Shown piece by piece: positions 1-9,330 of a DNA stretch of 64,000 bases. The stretch is from Microcebus murinus (lineage: Eukaryota > Chordata > Mammalia > Primates > Cheirogaleidae). The translations under genes and the position numbers were made by a program. The notes under the pieces are model-generated. The model saw only the letters and a program-made list of their open reading frames with translations. It was not told the DNA's origin and ran no database searches. The stretch covers positions 30,331,138-30,395,137 of the forward strand of contig NC_134124.1 in the NCBI RefSeq assembly GCF_040939455.1. The letters are read 5' to 3'. Position 1 is the first letter of the stretch; the number at the start of each line of letters is the position of its first letter.

Positions 1-115
1 AACTTTGCCAGTTGCCAGCCACATGTCCTTGGGAAAGTTCTTAACCCTCTCAGTTTCTCACCTGTAAAATATGAATAATGCTGCCAACTTCACAAATAAG
101 ATATCATAAGCAACA
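1..115 (+). mobile_element. MIR SINE fragment
   Basis: The text shows the MIR core order: a degenerate 'gggaaagttcttaaccctct', then 'cagtttctcacctgtaaaat' and an AT-rich 'atgaataatg' stretch. This matches the usual MIR run of CTTAACCTCT, CAGTTTCCTCATCTGTAAAAT and GGATAATAAT. The window edge cuts the 5' part. It is a heavily diverged, non-coding retroposon relic. Confidence 0.65.
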
Positions 116-2266
116 GGCTTTACACAGTCGGTGTTTTACAAATGTAATACCTACCCTACCTCCAAGAAATAATTGTAGAAGGAATGGAATATTTCCAGGT
201 CTAATAAGGCCAAGTTATTGGTCAATATAAATGCCTAGTCTTTCCTTTATTATTATTTTTCTTCTTCTTCTGTTGGTGGACTTTACAGAGAAGTGTTGAT
301 GCACGTGGAGTTTAGACATTGTCATCTGATTAATATTATTATGAACTGGGGCATTTTCTCCCTGCACCTCCCCATAGCAGTTCAAGTGTACCAGTGATTT
401 TTTGACAGATGCTTCTGTTACCCAGCTGCCTTGTGTCACACAATGCCAACAGGACTGAAAATCCTGTGACTGATTCTGCCCCCTGTTGAGAACAATAGCA
501 GTTCGAATGTGATTTGCCCATCTTCTGGGATGACAGTCAAAGTTCCCCTTCAGCACCACTGAGTTGACAATGGGCACCGCTTGTATTCTTTACAGCTTAG
601 TTCACCTATTATTATGATGATGTCATTATTCACATTATTGCTTTCATTATTATTATTATTATCCAGTGACCTCTGTCCTGGGGTGGAACTCCCTGTGACA
701 GATGGGAGCTTCATTTATCGGACTGCTTTATGCTGCACAATTCCCCTGCCATTCTGAGTTTATATTGAGACGGGCTGCTTTTGGAACAAAGGCAGCCTGA
801 TCACAATTTGTCAGTGTACTTGGTAGCTATATATCACCAAAGCTCTCTGCCAGTCCTTCTGGGACCCAATTATTTATGGAGCTGACAATATGGGCTAACT
901 TGTCTTGTTATGAATGCCACTATTACAATAAAAACCTTGCTATCTTGAATGGTAAGTCAACAGGAGTTCTGGTTGGTCAAAAATTCCATTAAATAAGAGT
1001 TAATTCACATTGCCCCAGGTGATCTCTTGATGCCCCAGGTGAGTTGATGAGATCCCTGGGGAAAGTTCTATTTCAATATTCTTTTCTGTCCAGACCTGAA
1101 AGATCTGTTGATAACTTTAGTTTCTGTGGCTTCTGCGTAATACAGCTTCCATTCTTAATGGTTAGGGAATAGTGTTCATTCTGAGTCTGCTATCGACAGA
1201 GGAGTTTACCAAGTACCATGGGGAGTGGAAATGAAATGAAAGACTTGGCCTCTCCCTATAAAGTGCTTATAATTGAATGAGGGGAATGATCCAACTCAAA
1301 TCTATACTTACAACTCAGATGATAGAGAAATAAATATCAACAGAGTCCGGCTTGACTGCCTTGAGCCTAAAAATGGACTCAAATCCCATTCCAGTGGAGT
1401 GACTCCTTCATTCTCCGATATCCTTTGCTAACCCTTGTGTCACGCTGATTTTAAATCAAATCCCTCAGCTCTGCTTTTAAGATACCTCAGAAGAACACTG
1501 AAAAGAAAGGAAACTAATTAAACCTAAAAGACACTAAATTCTTGAAAGAAAAGAAAGTCCCACACTAGGAGGAGATGAACAGAAAAACGAAACAATCATG
1601 ATTTGATAGAAAATATAGGGTATTATTTTAGGACATGAGATTGTACATTTGTGACATCACAAGGCATACAGGAACCCATTTTTAGTGACAGATCATTTGA
1701 ATTTGAATTTTCTGACGTAACTGATTGTCAGGGGCTAAGTATAACATCTGTATTACAAATATAGAGCATATTTACAGATACACCTTTTTCCTAAAGCTTG
1801 TGCTTTAGTTGTACACAGAATTATTTTTGTCCCTTTCCCTTTTATTAAAATAGTCTTTGAACTAAGCATAGTGCTTAAAAGATTAAATCATATAGAGAAA
1901 CATAACATATTGTATTTAAATATGCTAATCTCTTAGAGGAAATGAAGGATCTGAGGATGCTCATTAAGAAATAAATTAATTCATCACCATCGCATTCATC
2001 ATCAATCATCATCCAGTTGTGTCCAGTTTTCAATTAAGTTTTTCCAAACTGCTTTGTGCCTTTACCAAAAGGACTGATTATCTCTGATGATGATTTTTTG
2101 TGGGTATTCGGATGTTGATGGCGGTTGAATTGGCATAAACATGCTGAATGTCTTTTTTATTCAAGTAGTTAAGCAGTAGCTGCTCAGTGCATACAAATAC
2201 ATTATGATGACAAGTTTAAAAAATCTTAGTTTTTAAGATGTATTTTAGTGGCCAAATATCCAGCTT
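116..2266. other. unique AT-rich stretch, no gene seen
   Basis: I recognise no repeat family or exon here. Small patches stand out: an ATT-rich run (about 645-662), a short repeated TGCCCCAGGTGA (about 1012 and 1031), and a CAT-rich run (about 1981-2016). The 120-codon minus-strand frame at 215-577 has no recognisable domain and is not supported as a gene. Confidence 0.6.
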
Positions 2267-2342
2267 CTTAGATTGACAGGGAATAGTTTATATGCTCATA
2301 GTTTTAGGTTTGAGCATATAAACTATTCCCTGTCAATCTAAG
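2267..2342. repeat. perfect 32-bp inverted repeat (hairpin)
   Basis: The left arm (2267-2298, starting CTTAGATTGACAGGG) and the right arm (2311-2342, ending CCCTGTCAATCTAAG) are exact reverse complements over all 32 bases. A 12-base spacer (2299-2310) separates them. Complementarity stops sharply at both outer ends. It does not match the MADE1 palindrome, and I see no clear target-site duplication. A hairpin this perfect in otherwise old DNA suggests a recent fold-back or strand-switch event. A hairpin transcript is possible but unproven. Confidence 0.95.
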
Positions 2343-2375
2343 GTACAAACATTGAACATTTATAATACATGCATC

Positions 2376-2525
2376 ATTCCTTCATTCATGAATCATTCAC
2401 TAAGCCAATATTTATGAAACACGCATAAGTTTCTGGTATTGTGCTAGGCGCTGAATCCACGTCAGTGAATGCAATTGATATTATTCCTGCCCTCATGAAG
2501 CTTCTAGTCTAGAAGCTACATAACA
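2376..2525 (-). mobile_element. L2 LINE 3' end
   Basis: Read on the plus strand it follows the reverse complement of the L2 tail: 'ttcattcat', 'aatatttatgaa', 'gtgctaggcgctgaat', then 'cctgccctcatgaagcttct' and 'agtctagaa'. This corresponds to the classic L2 ending of ATGAGGGCAGGG followed by AATAAATATT and GAATGAATGAA. It is a dead 3' fragment. Confidence 0.85.
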
Positions 2526-4009
2526 CATTATCAATTTTAATGACTGTAGGTTCTCAACCTTGGTTTTCTTCCTCAAAGTGAACACCAAAAGCCATGATTA
2601 CTTCACCAATGACCCTACAGGTACAGACAAGCCTCCTTACTCTGGGAGTTGATGAGCATTCCATGCCAGAAGTGAACAATTTCTGACTATCTCTTTAAGG
2701 TTTCCATGCACAATGAGGATGTATGAAAATGACTCACCATGCCTGCCACTTATCTCTAGATTCCTATAACATGAAGATGATCACAATCTGCCATCGTGCT
2801 GTTAAAATGATGCATAACCCGACCGGCACTCTGAAATGATCGAGTATTATTGCAGCCTCTTACAAGTTGGGCACTGAGATAATTTGGCTAGTGTTGGAGA
2901 AAGAATGTTCCACAACCCCTGTGGCTCACCCTGCATTGAATAAATATGGCATGCTGCTGCTTTTGTTCTCCTTGTGTATGGAAGAGCAATTAATGTGTCA
3001 AAAAAGAAAAATCGCAAAATGTGCATACTTTTTCTCCCCTATGAAAATTGCAAGACTATGTTCAATCTACTTTAAAATTATTGCACAACATTACAGGATG
3101 TTGTTATTTTTGAAATATTAGATAACTTGTGGTTGGCATTACATTTCTTATGGTGGCTTCATGACTTTTGTGTCCATTAACAATACTACAGTGGGATTAT
3201 ATATTTCTTTAAAAATATCACTGGGCTACCAGTGTTTACATAGACATTCATATATATACATTTTTTGATTTAGATAGTTTAAATGAAACATTTTTTAAAA
3301 TGCAAACATCTGTAGATTTTAGTTAAGAGAAAGAGCCATGAATATGGCTAGCCTGCTGTAATTCTTGCTTTCTAGTTCATTATTTTCCTGATATTCAACC
3401 GTGTCCTTAGAAAGACTCATGAAATCTTTGTGATAAGAAAGGAATAAAAGATTATTTTCCTGCTGCTAGTATTCAGAGGGATGAAAGGAGAGAAGGGAGT
3501 TGAAAGTTTTTCTTTGTCTGTTTTGTCTGTTGATGTAGCCCAAGAAACTCAGTTAATTCAATATTTTGGACCATAGTATGTGTTCAGTAAATGTGTGTAG
3601 CTTGAATAAATGAATGAACTTACCCTCTTAACAACAAAATTTATTAGTAAAGCCTCAGGAAGGAACTTAATTCATAATAAACACTAATCTTCATGGATTA
3701 AATTAGAACTGGTTTATTATTTTAAAACAAAAATGAATGTTTTCGTTTTAGGTTGTTCTACCTGTTTGTGTTTCATCTCCCCTGCTAGATTGCAAACTCC
3801 AAGAGGCCTGTCCTGTTCACTCCTATTTCCAGTTCCCAGGAGAATCTGGCACCAATTACTTCTCAAATGACATAGGGTGTATCTGGAAAATGCATACATT
3901 CAAAAATATTAGATATCGATTCTGCCTCTACATCATATTATGAGGAATATTTTAAAGATTACATGTTGCATAAAATCTTGGACAGATACACAGAGTATAG
4001 ACTGGAGTG
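2526..4009. other. mostly unique stretch with weak L2-like tails
   Basis: No exon is visible. Two short plus-strand patches resemble L2 3' ends: about 3565-3622 (GTTCAGTAAATG followed by GAATAAATGAATGAAC) and about 3775-3870 (CCCCTGCTAGATTGCAAACTCC, the L2 'CTAGAATGTAAGCTCC' region). The 84-codon frame at 2867-3121 looks random. The rest is AT-rich unique DNA. Confidence 0.5.
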
Positions 4010-4480
4010 ATCTGGACAATTCTTTCTACTCACTGATCTTCCTAAACCCTCTTTCCATTCTTTAATACTCTGAACAAAGACATGATTCTCAGTGCCCTTC
4101 GTGGATCTCATGACCTCTCCATACCATATTTGTCAGGCTTCTCCTTTATTGATAATCTGTGCTGTTCTCCCTGGTCTCTTTTCTCCCATTCTTCTAGCTA
4201 TTTATACTTATTCTTGAAGACAACTCTGTCAATTCCTCTTCCAGAAAGTCTTCCTTATCTCTTCTTCCAAAGATTCTCAGGCTGCCCTATTCTCATTTTT
4301 GCTTCCATCTGTGATTATCTTTGTACCCATTCATTCACTATTATGATCTGCTTATATGCCAGTCTCTTCCACTGGACTTGTGAGTATTTTGAGGACAAAG
4401 ATTGTGTTTTATTCACTGTTGTATCCCCAATGCTTAATGGAACGCATGATACAAAGTGGGCTATTGTCAGTGCTTTACAG
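4010..4480 (+). mobile_element. L2 LINE 3' region
   Basis: The pyrimidine-rich body has L2 landmarks in order: 'cagaaagtcttccttatctc' (L2 'GAAGCCTTCCCTGA' region), 'gtgattatctttgtaccc', 'gaggacaaagattgtgtttt', 'cactgttgtatccccaatgc', then a tail of the 'AGTAGGCGCTCAATAA' type. A 169-codon plus-strand frame at 4082-4591 lies over this element and the following GA-rich tract. Its composition is explained by the repeat, so I do not call it a gene. Confidence 0.75.
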
Positions 4481-4562
4481 AAGGAAGGAAGGGAGGATGA
4501 GAGGATAGACAGATGGAGGAATGGAAGGATAAAAGGAAGGAAGGAAGGATGGGAGAAGGAAA
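4481..4562 (+). repeat. GGAA/GGAT purine-rich low-complexity tract
   Basis: Imperfect GAAG, GGAT and GAAGGAAGG repeats directly follow the L2 tail, where microsatellites often arise from the terminal repeats of L2. Confidence 0.8.
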
Positions 4563-5044
4563 ACACCCAAAGACTATTACAAAGTAAGTAGTCACCACTA
4601 GAGAATAAGCCCTAAGTTAGAAAAGGGAGGGGACAATACAGGATTTTAAAAAATTATTGTAGGCATGTGAGTCTTTATCTATATGAAAGGAACTACTCAC
4701 TTCCTTCTACATGCTCTATGGCCTATTCATTTCCTTTTGGCAGCTACCATCACAAAATTTTAATGTATTCCAATGGCTACCTAAATTGTTGAGCTTGTGT
4801 TGAAATCTTAGTTTCTGCTAGAATCATTATCAGCCTGCCTCTGATTGTAAAAAAAAAAAAGAAAAAAGAAAAAAAAGAAATCATTATGGGCAAATGGAAA
4901 ATTATTGCTATGTAAGGAGCTTAAATATTCAAGCTTGGGGTCAAGTAAATTTAATTAGCGTATCATTTTGTTTTCAAAACACATCTTAAGGGCAAGAACA
5001 GTGTTCTTGTCCTAGAATTGAAAGTGTTTATGAATTGACTTATT
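4563..5044. other. unique stretch with A-rich tract
   Basis: No gene or repeat family recognised. An A-rich run with scattered G (about 4849-4880) resembles a decayed poly-A tail, but I could not identify an upstream SINE body. Confidence 0.5.
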
Positions 5045-5285
5045 CGAGATGTCATAATAACAGCTAATACATAGATAGTGCTTACTATGCCAGCAACTAT
5101 TCTAAGTTCTTTACGCGATCAACACATTTACTTCTTGCAACAACCCAATTAAACAGTAATAGTATCTGTATTTTGTAGTTGGAGAAACTAAGGTACATAG
5201 AGGTTAAGTAATGTGTCCGAGGTCACACATCTTACATGAGGTTTAGTTGCAATTCTAACCCAGATAGCTTCAATCCTATAAAACC
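5045..5285 (-). mobile_element. MIR SINE
   Basis: Reverse-complement MIR order: 'agctaatacatagatagtgc' and 'ttactatgccagcaactatt', then 'gttggagaaactaaggtac', 'agaggttaagtaatgtgtcc' and 'aggtcacacatc', ending with 'taacccagatagcttcaat'. This is a nearly full-length old MIR. Confidence 0.85.
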
Positions 5286-6762
5286 TCTCACAAGATTTCA
5301 TCCTGGTGCCTGGATAATATAAAAGCTCTTTCACAGTGATGGTTGCAAGCACAATTATGTTTACTATAATAAGCCAATGTATTATGATTAAAATTTCATT
5401 TTTAAGGAAATGATGGCGTGAGCTTAGCCACGACACTCTTATGAGACTGGTGATCTTTTCCAAAACTTGCTTCATAGCAGCTCAAGGTACATCAAGATGA
5501 TTGAGCCAGGACTACAACCTTTGCAGTTTCTTCCTGCTCTTTCCATTAAATCTATGAATTTAAAGTTTATTTTATTAAACTTCTCCTCCAGTAGGGATTA
5601 TTGAGTACTGGCCAGTCTTTTATTCTTAGAAAGCAGATTGGGAAGTCAGGGAACAATAAAGGAGATCTTGCGGATCCCTGCCAACTGGAGATCAATTAAA
5701 AATGAAGAGTAATGGAATTTCTGAAACAGTATTGTTATTTTTTTCAATTGGGGAAGTTTTGTGAACCCGCCAGCTTTCACCAAGGTGCCCATTGAGTACA
5801 ATTTCATTTTTAAGGAAATGATGGGGTGAAGCATGAAGCATGACAGTGAAGCATGACAATAGACCAGTCATTAGCTGACCCTATAGTGCTTTCCAACCTT
5901 TGGGACATTCCTTCTGAAGCTGCCACCTAATGTCCATGTTCACAACTAAGCACACGTTTGGAAGTCTAAATATTTGTAGCTAAGTAAGCAAGCGCTTTTC
6001 TTCTTCTTTAAAAATGTACCTTAAACCCTTTGGTAATGTGCAGTTTTCCACTCGGTGGGAGGTCAATAAATCCCCGTTGACTCTTTTTACATCCAGCAGC
6101 TCCAAGTGAAAGGGAAAGACACCATATTCATCCAGGCATTGCACACACTATGGCTTTTTCGCATGCTCCATTTAGATGCGTAATAGTTAAGCCTGTGTGG
6201 TGTAGTGGGGCTCAATTTTGAACCACTGGCGGAGGCACTTGTATACAACCATTTGCTACTTTTTTTGCCAAGGAAATAATCACATTGGAAAAACAAGACA
6301 CTATACATGCTTTCAAGCTGTTCTGATTTCTTGTAGGTATTTATGAACGACACACTCTATTTTCTTTTTCTTCACAAGAAAACTTACATGGTGTGGGGCA
6401 GAAATTTTATTCTCAAGTTTACTCACTTTTACAACCGGAAAAAGTAAAGACTTGGACAGCGGCAGCAAACCCGAACGTGGAATATCGTTATAATAATAAG
6501 CTCATGCACATACGTGATTCAAAGTCATCCTGAGATTTGTTATATGAGATACTTTAACAGTAATGTGAAAGCTAGTAGGAGGAAAAGTTTTTTGTCTTTC
6601 AAACTTGGAATTAAATTTCAACATTCAGTTTTATGGGTCCAAAACAGGGGTATAGTTTTAAAATAGTTCTACAATTTCTCAGCTGTTATATAGCATTAAA
6701 CTAAAGGAGCCCTCTTATATGTAGCCCAGAATAAGGATATGTGCATTTGGCATTTCTAGATA
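5286..6762. other. unique stretch containing a 25-bp direct repeat
   Basis: No gene recognised. An exact 25-base sequence starting AATTTCATTTTTAAGG occurs at 5392-5416 and again at 5800-5824. Immediately after the second copy there is a small imperfect tandem of GAAGCATGA/GAAGCATGACA (about 5827-5858). The remainder is ordinary AT-rich DNA. Confidence 0.7.
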
Positions 6763-7088
6763 TAGTAGTTCTTCTATATCTGGAGGGGATACTACCTAAC
6801 CCTATATATACTGTGTTTTTCAATCTCATAACCAAAACCGCTCTTAAGTGACTAATAGGCAGGTAGTATATACAGTGCAAGTACACTGGACAAAGGGAGA
6901 ATTGACCTCCTGATTAGGATGGAGTGAGACAGTGAGAGATGCCATCACAATACTCAGAACAGTGTGCCATTGAAAATTTAGGAATTATTTATTTCTGGAA
7001 TGTTCCATTTAATATTTTTGAAATACTATTGACCATGCGCAACTGAAACCTCAGAAAGTGAAACCTCTGATAAGGGGAAGATGACTAT
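6763..7088 (-). mobile_element. Tigger-type DNA transposon (short non-autonomous copy)
   Basis: The right end reads 'cctctgataaggggaagatg' and the left end 'tagtagttcttctatatctg', which form diverged terminal inverted repeats of the CAGTAGTCCCCCCTTATCC type. A TA dinucleotide abuts the left end. Internal landmarks such as AACCCTATATATACTGTG, TAAGTGACTAATAGGCAGG and TGGACAAAGGGAGAATTGA match recalled Tigger (pogo-like Tc1/mariner) consensus text. It is about 325 bp, with no transposase left. Confidence 0.7.
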
Positions 7089-7246
7089 ATATCCCCAAAA
7101 GTCCTGAAACAAATAATGTGTTCTAGTTACCAGAGGTTAGTTTGCCTACTCCTGGTAACAGTTAGTGCCCTAGACTACTTTGGAGTTGTAATTATTTTGA
7201 ATGATATGGAAATCACAATCAATGGATACACACATGTACACACATG

Positions 7247-7742
7247 CAGTTGACCTTTGAACAACACAGGTGATAGGGGCGCGGATCTCCTGCACAGTTG
7301 AATATCCACTTGTAACTTTTACCTCCCCCCAAACTTAACTACTAATAGCCTACTGTTGACCAAAAGCCTTACCGATAATATAAACAGTTGATTAACCACA
7401 TATTTTGGATGTTACATGTATTATATACTGTATTCTTACTATAAAGTAAGCTAGAGAAGAGAAAATGTTAGAAAGAAAGTCATAAGGAGGAGAAAACACA
7501 TTTACTATTCATTAACTGGAAGTGAATCAGCATAAAGGTCTTCATTCTCCTTGTCTTCAACTGGTTCAGTTGGCTGAGGAGGAGGAGGAGGAGGCAGAGG
7601 AGGTCTTAGTATCTCGGGGTGGCAGAAGTGGAAGACAGGAAGGAGGTGGAAGGGGAGGCAGAAGAGGCTTGTACTCTCGGTGTAACTTTCATTGAAAAAT
7701 AATCCACATATAAGTGAACCCCCGTAGTTCAAAGGATAACTG
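7247..7742 (-). mobile_element. Tigger-type DNA transposon, deletion derivative A
   Basis: Terminal inverted repeats are visible: the left end is CAGTTGACCTTTGAACAAC and the right end reads CAGTTATCCTTTGAACTAC on the other strand. The inside holds a minus-strand open frame (7505-7732) ending in a proline-rich, acidic tail (QPTEPVEDKENEDLYADSLPVNE). That tail reappears in the related copy at 34.8 kb, so it is most likely the C-terminus of the parental transposase. The flanking dinucleotides are TG on both sides rather than the expected TA. Confidence 0.75.
7505..7732 (-). pseudogene. remnant of Tigger transposase C-terminus
   Basis: This 75-codon minus-strand frame has no catalytic domain and is unlikely to make a functional protein. 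Its C-terminal half is aligned by eye with the frame at 34996-35214: both contain a SYT..C/S..LFxLPF segment, a proline-rich run, and an acidic ending in LPVNE/LPLNE before the stop. Conservation across two independent copies indicates descent from a coding source element, not current selection. The polyproline run comes from a GGA-rich microsatellite. Confidence 0.6.
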
Positions 7743-7810
7743 TGTATATCTTCCTTTTAGCTGTGATATAGATTTTTTTTTAACATATCAAAATCTGGAT
7801 CAATTTGGCT

Positions 7811-8144
7811 TTTTTTTTTTTTTTTGAGACAGAGTCTCGCTTTGTTGCCCAGGCTAGAGTGAGTGCTGTGGCGTCAGCCTAGCTCACAACAACCTCAATC
7901 TCCTGGGCTCAAGTGATCCTACTGCCTCAGCCTCCCGAGTAGCTGGGACTACAGGCATGCACCACCATGCCCGGCTAATTTTTTTTCTATATATATTAGT
8001 TGGCCAATTAATTTCTTTCTATTTATAGTAGAGACAGGGTCTGGCTCTTGCTCAGGCTAGTTTGGAACTCCTAACCTGGAGCAATCCGCCCGCCTCAGCC
8101 TCCCAGAGTGCTAGGATTACAGGCGTGAGCCACCGCGCCCGGCC
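7811..8144 (-). mobile_element. lemur-type Alu SINE
   Basis: This is a complete dimeric Alu in reverse orientation: poly-T then 'gagacagagtctcgctttg', both arms, and the 5' end as 'gagccaccgcgcccggcc'. The arm linker carries 'attagttggccaattaattt', typical of strepsirrhine Alus. A short target-site duplication CAATTTGGC flanks it (7801-7809 and 8145-8153). Low apparent decay suggests a lineage-specific insertion. Confidence 0.95.
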
Positions 8145-9109
8145 CAATTTGGCCTTAAGTATGAAGATGGAAGGGTTTTCTTTTAGATATTCAAATAAAT
8201 ATTTAATCTTCTTACCCAATTAATTAAAAACCTAAAAAAAAAACAAAACAAAATAAAAAAACAAGAAAAAGAAAAGCCTTTGTTGCAATTAACACAATTA
8301 TCAAATGGCCTAGAAACTCATTGCATTTTCTAATATTCGTCTTTCCTATTTTTAAGTCAGTTTTTATCTTTAAGTTAATAATATCTCCAAATTGCATTTC
8401 TGCCACTATTGTAGAAACTGTAACAAATTCAGTCCAATGTGAAATCAATAAAAGCTGCTTTCACTTTGGTGAAATACAAGGGCAAGGTCTCTTTGTGCTT
8501 GAAATGAGACTGAAAGATGATTTTCTTCTGGAGATTAATATTTCTGTTTATATTGTCCAGACCAGAAACAGCCTGCCAATAATCAATTGATCTAAAGCTA
8601 AATGATAAGGATGACAAATGGGTCTGTCCTTGTGTGCGTGTGTGTGTGTTTTGAAGAATAGGGCCTTTCCTTTGTATGTAAAAATTACATTAATTGAAGT
8701 GATTTAACCAATGACAGATTTAATTTGGGACATGTATTTTAAAACTTGCAAGCATTTTTCCATGGGCTGAAAATATTTCTACCTTTATAGTTTAACGGCA
8801 TGTCATGAACCACACGGGTATTTATAGAATTGACAACACCTTTCCAGTACTTTGTTGAGTAATGCAAACTTGGCATCAATCTGGGCCTGTGAATGAAGGG
8901 AAAATGGGTCAAAACAGAAAGGATTCCAAATTATCCATTATTGAAAAATATTGATTTTTAAATATTAAAATAAAACATAGTGGGGACATATCTCAATTGA
9001 AAAATTCTTCACCCTGATAAACCAATGACAGATCAGATGATGTTTTCCAGAAACAATAGAAGATACTTAAATTAAAATGGAGAAATTTCTTAGCATTAAA
9101 ATGCTTCCA
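8145..9109. other. unique stretch
   Basis: No gene or family recognised. It contains an A-rich patch (about 8232-8275) and a short TG run (about 8634-8650). Overlapping short frames on both strands near 8.2-8.6 kb have no recognisable domain. Confidence 0.6.
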
Positions 9110-9330
9110 GATTCAAATCATGCTGAAACACGTGCCATTTGCTAGGTGTACGGCCTTATGCAAGTTTCTTAACTTCTCTGTTCCTGAATTGCCTTATGGG
9201 TATAAATTAGAACCTAATTTGTATATTTGCCCTTAGGCACAAGTAAATGACTACATATAAAGTAATTAGAAGGGTATTGGGCACATAGAAAGTACTCAAT
9301 AGATATCATCCAGTTTTATTAATTATTCCA
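9110..9330 (+). mobile_element. MIR SINE
   Basis: Plus-strand MIR order: 'catttgctaggtgtacggcc', 'caagtttcttaacttctctg', 'cttatgggtataaattagaa', then a tail 'ggcacatagaaagtactcaa' and 'tagatatcatc'. It is a nearly full-length, diverged copy. Confidence 0.8.

Noticed and set aside
2267..2342. Interpretation of the palindrome as MADE1/mir-548-type MITE
   Set aside because: The ends do not resemble the MADE1 TTAGGTTGGTGCAAAAG text and no TA duplication pattern is evident.
4082..4591. 169-codon plus-strand frame, the longest in the window
   Set aside because: It lies on an L2 3' region and runs into a GGAA tract; no domain, and the low-complexity end is encoded by the tract.
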